From Arthrobacter hankyongi (lineage in GTDB: Bacteria; Actinomycetota; Actinomycetes; Actinomycetales; Micrococcaceae): a stretch of 64,000 nt of DNA. The position numbers were made by a program, and so were the translations under genes. The notes beneath the pieces were generated by a model. That model was not told where the DNA came from and searched no databases. It saw only the letters and a list, made by a program, of their open reading frames with translations. The DNA lies in assembly GCF_022012395.1 (NCBI RefSeq), contig NZ_JAKLTQ010000012.1, positions 1 through 64,000 on the forward strand, read 5' to 3'. This document shows positions 32,516 to 41,349 of this stretch, in pieces (positions within the stretch are counted from its first letter, which is position 1; each line of letters opens with the position of its first letter).

Positions 32516-34552
32516 TTAGTCCAGGCCGCGCAGGTCCAGCGTGAGCTCGGCCGTGCCCTGGCCCAGCACCACGGGGATGCCCCAGTCCTGCTGGTACAGG
32601 TGGCAGGCCGCATGGTCCGGAATCTCGCCGCCGGGCTCGCCGTCGCACGCGGCCGCCCGGGCGGTGATGTGCAGGACGCCTTCGGGCACATCCGCGGCCA
32701 GCACCAGCTCGCGGACCAGGCCGGTGGAGGTGCCCGCCCCGGAGACCAGCAGGTTCTCCGGCGACGCGGAGATCTTCAGCTGGGTCGGATCCCCCCAGCG
32801 GTCATCGAGCTTCTGCCCCTTCGGCGCGGCGAAGCGCACGGTCAGGGCCAGCGGGCCGGGCGACACCTCGGTCTTCGGCCGCTGGGTCTGGGAGGCTCCC
32901 TCGTCAACGGTCAGGGCTTCCTTGGGGATCGGGACGCGCACCAGCTGGTGCCGGTTGGCCTCCACCACCAGCAGCAGCGGCTCCCCGCCGCTGGCAACGG
33001 CCGAGTCGTCCAGCAGCACGTCGGAGGGTTCGGCCAGGCCGCGGGCCAGCGTGGAGACGGTCCTGGTGGCCGGGTCGTAGCGGCGGACCGCGCCGTTGTA
33101 GGTGTCCGCGACCGCCACGGAGCCGTCCGGCAGCACGGCCACGCCGAGCGGGTGCTGCAGGCGCGCCTGGCCGGCCTCGCCGTCCCGGAAGCCGAAGTCG
33201 AACAGGCCGGTGCCGATGGCGGTGTGCACCTGTCCCCGTTCCTCGCCGCGGACCTCCACGAAGGAGATCACCCGCAGGGCCGAAGTTTCCGAGTCCGCCA
33301 CCCAGATGTTGCCCTCGGCGTCCTCGGCCAGCCCGGAGGACTGGGCGAACCAGGCGGCGTTCGCCTCCCCGTCCAGCAGGCCTTCCAGCCCGGTGCCGGC
33401 GAGGATTTCGACGGCGCCGGTGGCCGGGTCGAAGGCGAAGATCTGGTGCACCCCGGCCATGGCCACCACCAGTTTGCCCAGCTTGGCAGACCAGAGCACG
33501 TCCCAGGGCGAGCTGAGCGAGACGCTCAGCGGGTCGGCGCCCAGCCGCGGTGCCGTGGAAATCGCTTCCGCCAGTTCCTCGCCCAGGTCCTCGCCGGCGC
33601 CGGCCTCGTCCGCCTCGGAGCCGGGCCCGGCCTGCGCGCCGGCGGCCGCGGCCCGCTGGTTGTCGGCGTCGAGCAGGCGCTGCACGCCGTTGCCGGCCAC
33701 GGTGGTGACTTCGCCGGTGGCCAGGTTCAGCCCGCGCAGGCGGTGGTTGACCGAATCGGCCACGACGACGTCGTACCCGGCCTGCGCGCGTACCTCCGCA
33801 GGCAGCAGGGCCAGGCCCTGCGGCTCGTTGAAGCGGGCCTGGCCGGCGGCGCCGTCGGCCCAGCCCTTCTCGCCGGAGCCGTAGACCGTGAGCACGGTGG
33901 CCAGGTCCGGGGCCAGTTCCACCAGCCTGTGGTGCCCGGTGTCCCCGACCAGGAAGCTCTCCCCCGCGGACCCGACGCCGTCCGGCAGGGCGATGACCTT
34001 GCCCGGGAAGCGCAGGTCCCCGGCGGTGGACTCGGCGGGCACGTACGGGCCGTCGCCGCGGTGCAGCGTGCCCTTGGCCTCGTGCTCGGCCACCAGTTCC
34101 TCCAGCAGCGAGGCAAGGCCGCCGGCGTGGCCTTCGCCGGAGAGGTGCGCCACAATGTAGCCCTCCGGGTCCACCACCACCAGCGTCGGCCAGGCCCGGG
34201 CCGAGTAAGCCTGCCAGGTGTCCAGCTCCGGATCGTCCAGGACCGGGTGGTGGATCTCGTAGCGTTCGACGGCGGCGGCCAGCGCCACCGGGTCCGCCTC
34301 ATGCTCGAACTTGGGCGAATGCACGCCCACGGTGACCAGCACGTCCCGGTACTTTTCCTCCAGCGGGCGCAGCTCGTCCAGCACATGCAGGCAGTTGATG
34401 CAGCAGAAAGTCCAAAAATCCAACAGCACGATTTTGCCGCGCAGGTCCTCGAGACCCAACTGTTTGCCGCCGGTGTTGAGCCAGTTCCGGCCCACCAGTT
34501 CGGATGCACGCACCCGGTAGTTGCTGCGGAGGGAGGTATCGGCCTCGGTCAT
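32516..34552 (-). CDS. NHL-repeat protein with N-terminal thioredoxin-like domain
   Basis: The 678-residue protein begins with a TlpA/thioredoxin-like domain (~15-165) containing WTFCCINCLHVLDEL; the redox motif is CINC within CCINC. Residues ~180-520 are NHL repeats forming a beta-propeller (FNEPQGLALLP, LQHPLGVAVLPDGSVAVADTYNGAVRRYD). Residues ~540-678 are a further beta-rich domain. It has no signal peptide or membrane helix, so it is likely cytosolic. The ATG overlaps the stop of the CopD/CtaG gene by 4 bases, which suggests a shared role in redox or copper handling. Confidence 0.88.
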   Translation of the reverse strand: MTEADTSLRSNYRVRASELVGRNWLNTGGKQLGLEDLRGKIVLLDFWTFCCINCLHVLDELRPLEEKYRDVLVTVGVHSPKFEHEADPVALAAAVERYEIHHPVLDDPELDTWQAYSARAWPTLVVVDPEGYIVAHLSGEGHAGGLASLLEELVAEHEAKGTLHRGDGPYVPAESTAGDLRFPGKVIALPDGVGSAGESFLVGDTGHHRLVELAPDLATVLTVYGSGEKGWADGAAGQARFNEPQGLALLPAEVRAQAGYDVVVADSVNHRLRGLNLATGEVTTVAGNGVQRLLDADNQRAAAAGAQAGPGSEADEAGAGEDLGEELAEAISTAPRLGADPLSVSLSSPWDVLWSAKLGKLVVAMAGVHQIFAFDPATGAVEILAGTGLEGLLDGEANAAWFAQSSGLAEDAEGNIWVADSETSALRVISFVEVRGEERGQVHTAIGTGLFDFGFRDGEAGQARLQHPLGVAVLPDGSVAVADTYNGAVRRYDPATRTVSTLARGLAEPSDVLLDDSAVASGGEPLLLVVEANRHQLVRVPIPKEALTVDEGASQTQRPKTEVSPGPLALTVRFAAPKGQKLDDRWGDPTQLKISASPENLLVSGAGTSTGLVRELVLAADVPEGVLHITARAAACDGEPGGEIPDHAACHLYQQDWGIPVVLGQGTAELTLDLRGLD

Positions 34553-36768
34553 CTGGTTTCTCCTTGGATCCTGCTGGTTTCGTCGGTCGTCGGTGCGGGG
34601 GCCGGCTCCGGGCCGCTGTCCGCCGGTGCTGCCGGCCGCGGCCCGCCGGGCGGCACCAGGCGTGCGTCCTGCCGGGCCAGCCGGGCAAACATATCGTTGT
34701 AAGCAGCCAGGTCGGCGTCGTTATTCCGATCGGCCGCCCGGTCATTACGCTTTGTTTCGCGCGCATCCGAGCGCGACCACATGTACGCGACGCCGATGGC
34801 CACGCAGAGCGTGGGGATTTCGCCGATGCCCCACATCACGGCGCCGCCGATCTGCTGGTCCGCCATGGCGTCCGGGCCCCAGGCCCGGCCCATGTTCCCG
34901 AACCACGATGCCTGGATCAGCGAGGTGGAGCTGGTCAGCGCCACGCCGAAGAAGGCGTGGAACGCCATCGTGGCGAAGAGCAGGATCAGCCGCAGCGGGT
35001 AGGGGGCCCGCCGCGGCACCGGGTCCTGGCCGATCATCGAGAGCACGAACAGGTAGCCGGTAATCAGGAAGTGCACGTTCATCAGCTCGTGGCCCACATG
35101 CTCGCGCAGCGCAAAGCCGAAGATCGGCGTGTAGTAGAAGATGATGATCGAGCCGGCGAAGTTCGCCGCGGCCACCAGCGGATGCGTGATGAAGGCCGCG
35201 TATTTCGAATGCACCAGCCACAGGATCCACTCGCGCGCGCCGCGGCTGCCGTCCGGGCGCGGGCTCAGCGCCTTCAGCGCCAGCGTGACCGGGGCACCCA
35301 GGACCAGGAACAGAGGCACCACCATGGTCAGGGCCATGTGGCCCACCATGTGGGCGCTGAACAGCACCATGCCGTAGACGGCCGGCGCGCCCGAGGTGAC
35401 GTAGCTCAGTGCCGCCAGCCCGACCAGCCAGCTCACGCCCCGCAGCACCGGCCAGGAGTCCCCGCGCCGGTACAGCTTGATCATGCCCAGCAGGTAGGTG
35501 GTGGCGGCGGTGAGCACGATGGCGACCCAGAGCCAGTCGAAGCGCCACTCGGTGAACCAGCGGCCGTCGGTCAGCTCCGGCGGCAGCTCGTAGCCGGTGA
35601 GGATGCGGGCCGGGGAGGCGTCCACCGGGGCCGTTTCGGGTTTCGGCGGTGCCGTCCGGGCCAGGGCGACGGCGACCCCGGAAACTGCCCCCATGATCAG
35701 CAGTTCGACAGTGACCAGCTGCCAGAGCACCCGGGCGGCCGGCTTGCTGCCCAGCTGCGGGATGATCCACTGCCGGTGCATGAAGCCGATCAGCCCCAGC
35801 AGCAGCGTGGCCAGGGCCTTGAAGACCACCAGCGAACCATACGGCGTGGCCAGCTGGGACAGCGAGGTGATCCGGATGGAAGCATTGACCAGTCCGGAGA
35901 GGAAGACCAGGAAGAAGCTGAACACGGCCAGCGCGGAGAACCGCCGGAGCACCACGGCGGTGATGTCCTTGGACCCCAGCGTTCCGGAGATGACCGCCAG
36001 CACGATGATGCCGCCCACCCACAGGCAGACCCCGATCAGGTGCAGTCCGATCGAGTTCACGGCGCCGTAGTGGTCGTCGCCGCCCGCCGAGTGGCCGATC
36101 AGCGCCAGCGGCACCAGTCCGCCGACCACGGCCAGCGCCAGCGTACCGGCGAGCTCGCCGACCGACCGGACCCCGAACACCAGCGTGGCGACGATCGCCG
36201 CGCTGATTGTCACGGCAAGCCAGGCCCGGCCGGTGGAAATATCCGTCATGTAGCCCACCAGCGCCGAGGTGAAGGACGGATCGGCGCTCAGCGGCTGGCC
36301 GGCGATATCGGAGAAGGACAGGACCAGCACCGCCACGGCGGAGACCGTCCAGGCAATCGCCGCGCCGGCGGCCAGCGTCAAGGTGCGGGTGAATGCCGGA
36401 TGCTCGCCTCCGCCGTCGTCCTGCGCACCGGTCCGGCCGCGCCCGGGCCGGCGCAGCCGCGGCGGCAGGATGCCGACGGCGAACACCAAGGCGCCGATCA
36501 CCGCGGCGGCGGAGAGATTGTGGATGCTTTTGGCCAGGGGCAGGGCCCAGCGCGTCAGCGCGCCGGGGTCCGAGAGCGCCCGGGTGGCGGCTGCGCCCGA
36601 ATACGTCAGCGCGGCCACGAGGGCCACGGCAACGACGGCGGCGGCGGCCAGCAGCCACAGCCTGCCGATGCCGCCGGAGCCGAGGGACGTCCAGCCTGGT
36701 GCGGCTTCCGGAGCCGCCGGAGCGGAGCCCGGCCGCGGAGACGTCTGGGTGTTTTTGGATACTGCCAC
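34549..36768 (-). CDS. CopD copper-resistance domain fused to CtaG-type cytochrome oxidase assembly protein
   Basis: The 739-residue polytopic protein has about 15 helices. Residues ~40-360 contain the CopD copper-import region (HLIGVCLWVGGIIVLAVI, GFMHRQWIIPQLG). Residues ~400-660 are a caa3_CtaG domain with MVLFSAHMVGHMALTMVVPLFLVLGAPVTLALKA and the closing MAFHAFFGVALTSS. Several membrane histidines are suited to copper binding. CtaG-type proteins help insert Cu into cytochrome c oxidase. The C-terminal ~80 residues are soluble and proline-rich. The GTG start follows a TA-rich element. A 14-bp perfect palindrome (36781-36794) lies just upstream. Confidence 0.9.
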   Translation of the reverse strand: MAVSKNTQTSPRPGSAPAAPEAAPGWTSLGSGGIGRLWLLAAAAVVAVALVAALTYSGAAATRALSDPGALTRWALPLAKSIHNLSAAAVIGALVFAVGILPPRLRRPGRGRTGAQDDGGGEHPAFTRTLTLAAGAAIAWTVSAVAVLVLSFSDIAGQPLSADPSFTSALVGYMTDISTGRAWLAVTISAAIVATLVFGVRSVGELAGTLALAVVGGLVPLALIGHSAGGDDHYGAVNSIGLHLIGVCLWVGGIIVLAVISGTLGSKDITAVVLRRFSALAVFSFFLVFLSGLVNASIRITSLSQLATPYGSLVVFKALATLLLGLIGFMHRQWIIPQLGSKPAARVLWQLVTVELLIMGAVSGVAVALARTAPPKPETAPVDASPARILTGYELPPELTDGRWFTEWRFDWLWVAIVLTAATTYLLGMIKLYRRGDSWPVLRGVSWLVGLAALSYVTSGAPAVYGMVLFSAHMVGHMALTMVVPLFLVLGAPVTLALKALSPRPDGSRGAREWILWLVHSKYAAFITHPLVAAANFAGSIIIFYYTPIFGFALREHVGHELMNVHFLITGYLFVLSMIGQDPVPRRAPYPLRLILLFATMAFHAFFGVALTSSTSLIQASWFGNMGRAWGPDAMADQQIGGAVMWGIGEIPTLCVAIGVAYMWSRSDARETKRNDRAADRNNDADLAAYNDMFARLARQDARLVPPGGPRPAAPADSGPEPAPAPTTDETSRIQGETR

Positions 36769-36830
36769 GCACTCTATTCTCCCGGCATGCCGGGCGGGGC
36801 GCGAATCGGCCGTTGGTTAGACGGTTAAAC

Positions 36831-36867
36831 GCCCAGGGGCCGCCCGATGGATCGGGCAGCCCCTGGC
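36831..36867 (-). terminator. Terminator of the HU gene
   Basis: A near-perfect hairpin of about 17-bp arms follows the HU stop by 13 bases. On the minus strand it runs into GCGTTTAACC, a weak T tract. Confidence 0.75.
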
Positions 36868-36880
36868 GGAAGCTGTGCGC

Positions 36881-37165
36881 TTACTTGGTGGAAACGGCAG
36901 CCTTCAGCTTCGAACCGGCGGTCAGCTTGACGCTGTGGCCGGCAGCGATCTGGATGGTTTCGCCGGTCTGCGGGTTGCGGCCGGTGCGGGCAGCGCGGTC
37001 GGTGCGCTCGACGGCGAGCCAGCCCGGGATGGTGATCTTCTCGCCCTTGGCCACGGAGGTCGCGAACAGGTCGAAGACGGAGTCCAGAACTTCGTTTACG
37101 GTCTTCTGGCTGCTGCCGGTCTTCTCTGCCACTGCTGCAACGAGTTCACTGCGGTTGATAGCCAA
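36881..37165 (-). CDS. hup: HU-family DNA-binding protein
   Basis: The 94-residue histone-like protein starts LAINRSELVAAVAEKTGSSQKTVNEVLDSVFD and contains the DNA-binding arm GRNPQTGETIQIAAGHSVKLTAGSKLKAAV. It is a single-domain HU without the lysine/alanine-rich tail of mycobacterial HupB, so a second, tailed HU may be encoded elsewhere. The start is a TTG at 37163-37165, fixed by a strong AGGAGGA at suitable spacing; no in-frame ATG lies near. Confidence 0.95.
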   Translation of the reverse strand: MAINRSELVAAVAEKTGSSQKTVNEVLDSVFDLFATSVAKGEKITIPGWLAVERTDRAARTGRNPQTGETIQIAAGHSVKLTAGSKLKAAVSTK

Positions 37166-37346
37166 TTTTTGTCCTCCTGGACTGCTTGGTTCGGTCCGAG
37201 CCTTCCACGGACGTGAAAAGCTACTGAGCGAAAACTTACCAGCTTGATCCACTGCGGACCGGCAAAACCCGCGGATTTCTGCGACTTTTCGGGGATTTTC
37301 GACGATTCGGCGTCATTTTTCGGCACCTGCCGGGGCCGCGGACGCG

Positions 37347-37380
37347 CAAGGGGCGGCGGTCCGAAGACCGCCGCCCCTTG
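37347..37380 (-). terminator. Terminator after rpsN
   Basis: Perfect 15-bp arms around a CGAA tetraloop begin 30 bases after the rpsN stop codon. There is no T run, but stem strength is high. Confidence 0.75.
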
Positions 37381-37410
37381 TCAGGCGTGGGTGCGAAGCC
37401 CGGCCGGTTC

Positions 37411-37716
37411 CTACCAGCTGGACTTCTTGATGCCGGGCAGTTCGCCGGCGTGCGCCATGTTGCGGAAGCGCACGCGGGAGATGCCGAACTTCTGGAAGGT
37501 ACCGCGCGGGCGGCCGTCGATCTGGTCGCGGTTGCGCAGACGGACCGGGGAAGCGTTGCGGGGCAGCTTCTGCAGGCCCAGGCGGGCGGCTTCGCGGGCC
37601 TCGTCGCTGGCGTTCGCGTCGACCAGGGTCTTCTTCAGTTCCAGACGCTTTTCCGCGTAGCGCTCCACAACAAGCTTGCGCTGCTCGTTGCGGGCAATCT
37701 TGGACTTTTTGGCCAT
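37411..37716 (-). CDS. rpsN: 30S ribosomal protein S14, cysteine-free form
   Basis: The 101-residue S14 has the C-terminal signature [33 protein letters not shown]. There are no cysteines, so the zinc ribbon of the short S14 type is absent. In actinobacteria such long, zinc-independent paralogues replace zinc-binding S14 when zinc is scarce and are typically Zur-controlled. The other copy (in the spc operon) is not in this window. It is the last gene of rpmB-rpmG-rpsN. Confidence 0.96.
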   Translation of the reverse strand: MAKKSKIARNEQRKLVVERYAEKRLELKKTLVDANASDEAREAARLGLQKLPRNASPVRLRNRDQIDGRPRGTFQKFGISRVRFRNMAHAGELPGIKKSSW

Positions 37717-37720
37717 GTGC

Positions 37721-37888
37721 TTAGCGCTCCTCTCGGAATTCGACGTGCTTGCGGATCACCGGGTCGTACTTCTTCAGGACCATGCGGTCCGGATCGTTAC
37801 GGCGGTTCTTGCGGGTGACGTAGGTGAAACCGGTACCCGCGGTGGACTTGAGCTTGATGATCGGACGTACGTCCTTATCCTTGGCCAC
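37721..37888 (-). CDS. rpmG: 50S ribosomal protein L33, cysteine-free form
   Basis: The 55-residue L33 ([51 protein letters not shown]) has no CxxC pairs, marking the zinc-independent form. Its GTG start shares a base with the TAG stop of rpmB (TAGTG), so translation is probably coupled by re-initiation. The gap to rpsN is only 4 bases. Confidence 0.94.
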   Translation of the reverse strand: MAKDKDVRPIIKLKSTAGTGFTYVTRKNRRNDPDRMVLKKYDPVIRKHVEFREER

Positions 37889-38124
37889 TAGAGCTTCACA
37901 CCCTTCGCGAGCAGCTCGGCGACGACGGCATCAATACCGCGCACGTCGATGGTCTTGATGCCGCGGGCGGAAACCTGCAGCGTGACATTGCGGCGCAGGG
38001 ACGGAACCCAGTAGCGCTTCTTCTGAATGTTCGGGTCGAACCGGCGCTTGGTGCGGCGGTGCGAGTGCGAAATGCTGTGCCCGAAGCCAGGCTTGGCTCC
38101 GGTCACCTGGCAGTATGCTGCCAT
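37888..38124 (-). CDS. rpmB: 50S ribosomal protein L28
   Basis: The 78-residue L28 starts [34 protein letters not shown], the family signature. A single Cys5 remains, so a full zinc-binding CxxC set is absent. It is the first gene of the small ribosomal-protein operon; GGAGGAGAGATC precedes the ATG. I looked for a canonical Zur palindrome in the leader and did not find a convincing one. Confidence 0.95.
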   Translation of the reverse strand: MAAYCQVTGAKPGFGHSISHSHRRTKRRFDPNIQKKRYWVPSLRRNVTLQVSARGIKTIDVRGIDAVVAELLAKGVKL

Positions 38125-38445
38125 GATCTCTCCTCCAGTAGTAGTAAATATTGACGGGCCACTACAGTTACAGCGGCATTGCTGCCCCTGAATCTGCGTA
38201 TGAAGCGCCCGTCACCAGTTGTGACACCGTTATTACTGCGACTTTCCGGAGGTTAACCTGGCGGGGTGAGATCCAGCCGAAGTGCCTCGACGCGTGGAAG
38301 ACGGTGAAGGTCCGGGTCGCCATACAACCTCTTCTTCCGCATGCAGGACATGCGGAAGCCTCGGTCGCGTGACTCAACGCCCCTCTATCCTAGTACCCGG
38401 CGGGGATTCGTCCAAACCGGGCAGGCTCCGGCCGGGGCCGGCGCT
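38125..38445 (-). other. Spacer upstream of rpmB with regulatory potential
   Basis: No convincing gene is seen in these 321 bases. On the minus strand it leads into rpmB and ends in an AT-rich stretch (TATTTACTACTACT) close to the ribosome site. It contains GTCAC-N5-GTGAC at 38211-38225 and a perfect 10-bp-arm hairpin at 38334-38358 (CTTCCGCATG with its complement). Either may control the ribosomal-protein operon or end transcription of the MarR gene. Confidence 0.5.
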
Positions 38446-38937
38446 TCAGCTGTTCAGGCGCGGCTCGCGCAGCACCCAGCTGGTGGGCTCCAGCCGCTGC
38501 ACGATCTTCTTGCCGATGCGCTCCATATCCGCCACATCGCGGCGGTCCAGCCCGTCGAAGATGGTCTGCCGCACGGATTCGACATGGCATGGCGCCAGCC
38601 GCTCGATCGCCGCATACCCGTCCTCGGTGAGCGCCGCGGTGGTCACCCGGGCATCCTCCCGGGATTGGCTTCGGGCCACCCAGCCGCGCTGCTCCAGCTT
38701 CTTGACCACGTGCGAGAGCCGGGACAGGGAAGAGTAGGTGCGCGAGGCCAGTTCGCTCATCGGCAGGCACCGGCCCTCGGCCTCGGACAGCATCGCCAGC
38801 ACGGTATAGTCGAAGAGCGTCAGCCGGCCCTGGCGCTGCAGCGTCCCGTCCAGGCTGCCGGGCAGCAGGGTGGTGACGGCCAGCAGGGCCAGCCAGGCCT
38901 GCCGTTCCTCCGGGTCGAGCCAGCGTGCATCAGTCAT
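38446..38937 (-). CDS. MarR family transcriptional regulator
   Basis: The 163-residue winged-helix protein has LTLFDYTVLAMLSEAEGRCLPMSELASRTYSSLSRLSHVVKKLEQRGWVARSQSREDARVTTAALTEDG, the MarR recognition helix and wing. It is divergent from a dinucleotide-binding oxidoreductase gene, the usual target arrangement. TTGATCCTTCAA (38959-38970), an imperfect inverted repeat in the spacer, is a possible operator. The inducing ligand is unknown. Confidence 0.9.
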   Translation of the reverse strand: MTDARWLDPEERQAWLALLAVTTLLPGSLDGTLQRQGRLTLFDYTVLAMLSEAEGRCLPMSELASRTYSSLSRLSHVVKKLEQRGWVARSQSREDARVTTAALTEDGYAAIERLAPCHVESVRQTIFDGLDRRDVADMERIGKKIVQRLEPTSWVLREPRLNS

Positions 38938-39060
38938 GATTCCATTCTGCCACAAAACTTGATCCTTCAACCTTCCGCCTCTGGCCTCCCGGGCTGTCTG
39001 GGTCTAGATTCCTAGGTGGCAGTCCGGCCAGCCCGGCCGGCCCTTCGGTAGGGAGCGCTC

Positions 39061-39693
39061 ATGACTGACATCACCATCATCGGCAACGGGAACATGGCCC
39101 GCGGGATCGGTACCCGCGCCGTGGCGGCGGGCAAGTCGCTGCAGATCCTCGGCCGCGACGCGGAAGGTGCCGAGGCCCTGGCCCAGGAGCTGGGTGGGGA
39201 CACGCTGTCCGGCACCACCGCCGAGCCGCCGGCCGGGGACATCGTGGTCCTGGCGCTGTGGTTCGACGCCGCCAAGGAGGTCGTCTCCGCCTACAACGAC
39301 GCCCTGGCCGGCAAGATCATCGTGGACATCTGCAACCCGGTCGATACCCAGACCTTCGACTCGCTCGTGGTGCCAGCCGACACCTCCGCGGCCCAGGAGA
39401 TCGCCAAGTTGACCGGCGGGGACGTGGTCAAGGCCTTCAACACCACGTTCGCCGGCACCCTGATGGCCGGCGCGGTGGCCGGCCAACCCCTGGACGTGTT
39501 CATCGCCGGCGACTCGGCGGACGCCAAGGCCAAGGTCGCCGAATTCGCCACCGCCGCGGGACTGCGGCCGCTCGACGTCGGCGGACTGCGCCATGCGCGC
39601 GAACTCGAGGGCATCCAACTGCTGGCCATGGGTCTGTCCGCGAATCCGGACAACGAGTTCAACTGGGACACCGCCCTGAAACTGATCCGGTAG
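39061..39693 (+). CDS. NAD(P)-binding protein of the F420-reductase-like family
   Basis: The 210-residue Rossmann-fold protein opens with MTDITIIGNGNMARGIGTRAVAAGKSLQILGRD, the NADP_F420/coenzyme-binding motif. VVKAFNTTFAGTLMAG and ADSADAKAKVAEFATAAGLRPLDVGGLRHARELEGIQLLAM are family hallmarks. Members are NADPH:F420 oxidoreductases or related ferric/quinone reductases; the electron acceptor cannot be told from sequence. Divergence from a MarR regulator suggests stress-inducible expression. GGGAGCGCTC precedes the ATG. Confidence 0.85.
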   Translation: MTDITIIGNGNMARGIGTRAVAAGKSLQILGRDAEGAEALAQELGGDTLSGTTAEPPAGDIVVLALWFDAAKEVVSAYNDALAGKIIVDICNPVDTQTFDSLVVPADTSAAQEIAKLTGGDVVKAFNTTFAGTLMAGAVAGQPLDVFIAGDSADAKAKVAEFATAAGLRPLDVGGLRHARELEGIQLLAMGLSANPDNEFNWDTALKLIR

Positions 39694-39706
39694 TCCGCGC
39701 GGACGG

Positions 39707-39742
39707 CAGCAGGTCCGCACCCGGCCGGGTGCGGACCTGCTG
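39707..39742. terminator. Bidirectional terminator between convergent genes
   Basis: A perfect 36-bp palindrome (18-bp arms, no spacer, centre CCGG) lies between the oxidoreductase stop and the convergent MFS stop. Confidence 0.8.
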
Positions 39743-39759
39743 GTTCGGGTCCCGTTCCG

Positions 39760-41349
39760 CTAGGAGACGGCCGGCTCCAGCCGACGCCCGGCGTGGGCAG
39801 CGGCCGGCACCGGGATCAGCGGCAGCGGCATACTGTCCACATCCAGCAGCGGGTTGCTGTCCTGGCCGGCCACCAGTTCCCGGGCCTCCGCCGTCGTATC
39901 GACGGACGGCATGCAGCCGGGCAGAGGCCGCTTGGCGCTCTCCGGGATCCGCCAGATAGCGAACAGGCCGAAGACGGACATGATGACCAGGTAGAAGGCC
40001 GGCATCAGCTCGTTGCCCGTGGCCTGGATCAGGGACTGGGTGATCAGCGGCGTCGTGCCGCCGAAGATCGCCACGGCGAAGTTGTAGGCGATGCCCATTG
40101 AACCGTAGCGGCTGGACGTGGGGAACAGCGCCGGCAGCGCCGAGGCCAGGTTACCGACGTAGAACGCCGTGGCCGCGCCCAGGATGGCCAGGCCCAGCAG
40201 CGTGGCCCACATCTGGCCCACGCCGATCAGCAGGAACGCCGGAATGCCCAGCACAATGGTGATGACCGAGCCGACCAGCAGCACCGGCCGGCGGCCGATC
40301 CGGTCGGAGAGCCGGCCGGTCAGCGGAATGGCGGCGGAGAGCAGCACCAGCACCGGGATGGTCAGCAGCGTGCCTTGGAACGCGTCATAGCCCATGGTCT
40401 GCTGCAGGTAGGTGGGCATGTACGAGGTCAGCGCGTAGCCCACGGTATTGCCCGCGGCCACCAGCAGCATGGCCAGCACGATCGGCCGCCAGTAGCCGGC
40501 GATGATCTGCCGGTAGGTCTTCGGACCCTCCGCGACCGCGGCCTTGGTCTTGTCCTCCTGGGCGTCCTGGGCGGCCTGGAAGGCCGGGGACTCCTCGATC
40601 CGCATCCGGAAGTACAGGCCGATCAGGCCCAGCGGGCCGGCCAGCAGGAACGGAATGCGCCAGCCCCAGGCCAGCATGGCCTCGTTGCCCAGGCCGAGCT
40701 GCAGGACGGCCACCACAACGGCGCCCAGGGCGAAGCCCAGGTAGCTGCCCGTATCCAGGATGCTGGCCAGGAAGCCGCGGCGCTTATCCGGCGCGTACTC
40801 GCTGACGAACGTGGTGGCGCCGGCGTACTCGCCGCCGGTGGAAAAGCCCTGGACCAGGCGGCAGAGCACCAGCAGCACGGTAGCCCAGCCGCCGATGGCC
40901 GCGTAGGTGGGCAGCAGCCCGATGGCAAAGGTGGAGGCCGCCATCATGATCATGGTCAGCGCAAGCGTCCGCTGCCGCCCGATCCGGTCCCCCAGCCGGC
41001 CGAAGACCAGCCCGCCGACCGGGCGGACCACGAAGCTGGCGGCGAAGACCGCCAGGCTGCCCAGCAGTCCGGAGCCTTCTTCGCCGCCGGCAAAGAACAG
41101 CTGGCCCATGGTGACGGCCAGGTACCCGTAAATGCCGAAATCGAACCACTCCATGCCGTTGCCGACCACGGTGCCGCCGACGGCCTTGCGCAGCATCGGC
41201 CTTTCGACGACGTTCACGTCATCGACGCGCAGCTTCCGCTTGCGCATCTTCAGCGCCGGACGGCGGCCGGACCGGGCCGCACCGGGATCCGCCGGGACAC
41301 CTTGATCGGGTGCCGCTGCCGGCGGGGTTGGATGGGTGTCTTTCGGCAT
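39760..41349 (-). CDS. MFS transporter, metabolite:H+ symporter (MHS) family
   Basis: The 529-residue protein has 12 helices. The MHS hallmark GTVVGNGMEWFDFGIYGYLAVTMGQLFF starts helix 1, and GRLGDRIGRQRTL is the loop 2-3 motif. It resembles ProP/KgtP-type symporters for osmolytes, organic acids or dicarboxylates; the substrate is not fixed by sequence. The ~55-residue N-terminal tail is proline- and arginine-rich and cytoplasmic. It is convergent with the oxidoreductase gene. Confidence 0.9.
   Translation of the reverse strand: MPKDTHPTPPAAAPDQGVPADPGAARSGRRPALKMRKRKLRVDDVNVVERPMLRKAVGGTVVGNGMEWFDFGIYGYLAVTMGQLFFAGGEEGSGLLGSLAVFAASFVVRPVGGLVFGRLGDRIGRQRTLALTMIMMAASTFAIGLLPTYAAIGGWATVLLVLCRLVQGFSTGGEYAGATTFVSEYAPDKRRGFLASILDTGSYLGFALGAVVVAVLQLGLGNEAMLAWGWRIPFLLAGPLGLIGLYFRMRIEESPAFQAAQDAQEDKTKAAVAEGPKTYRQIIAGYWRPIVLAMLLVAAGNTVGYALTSYMPTYLQQTMGYDAFQGTLLTIPVLVLLSAAIPLTGRLSDRIGRRPVLLVGSVITIVLGIPAFLLIGVGQMWATLLGLAILGAATAFYVGNLASALPALFPTSSRYGSMGIAYNFAVAIFGGTTPLITQSLIQATGNELMPAFYLVIMSVFGLFAIWRIPESAKRPLPGCMPSVDTTAEARELVAGQDSNPLLDVDSMPLPLIPVPAAAHAGRRLEPAVS

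Noticed and set aside
32320-32519. Possible small plus-strand peptide starting MMSLGSIVHSRR
   Set aside because: It has no ribosome site, no family resemblance, and it reads straight through the strong terminator hairpin at 32460-32500.
38168-38377. 69-codon minus-strand frame upstream of rpmB
   Set aside because: No recognisable domain and it spans the hairpin at 38334-38358. More likely leader or spacer DNA, although a short cysteine-containing leader peptide (CPACGRRGC) cannot be fully excluded.
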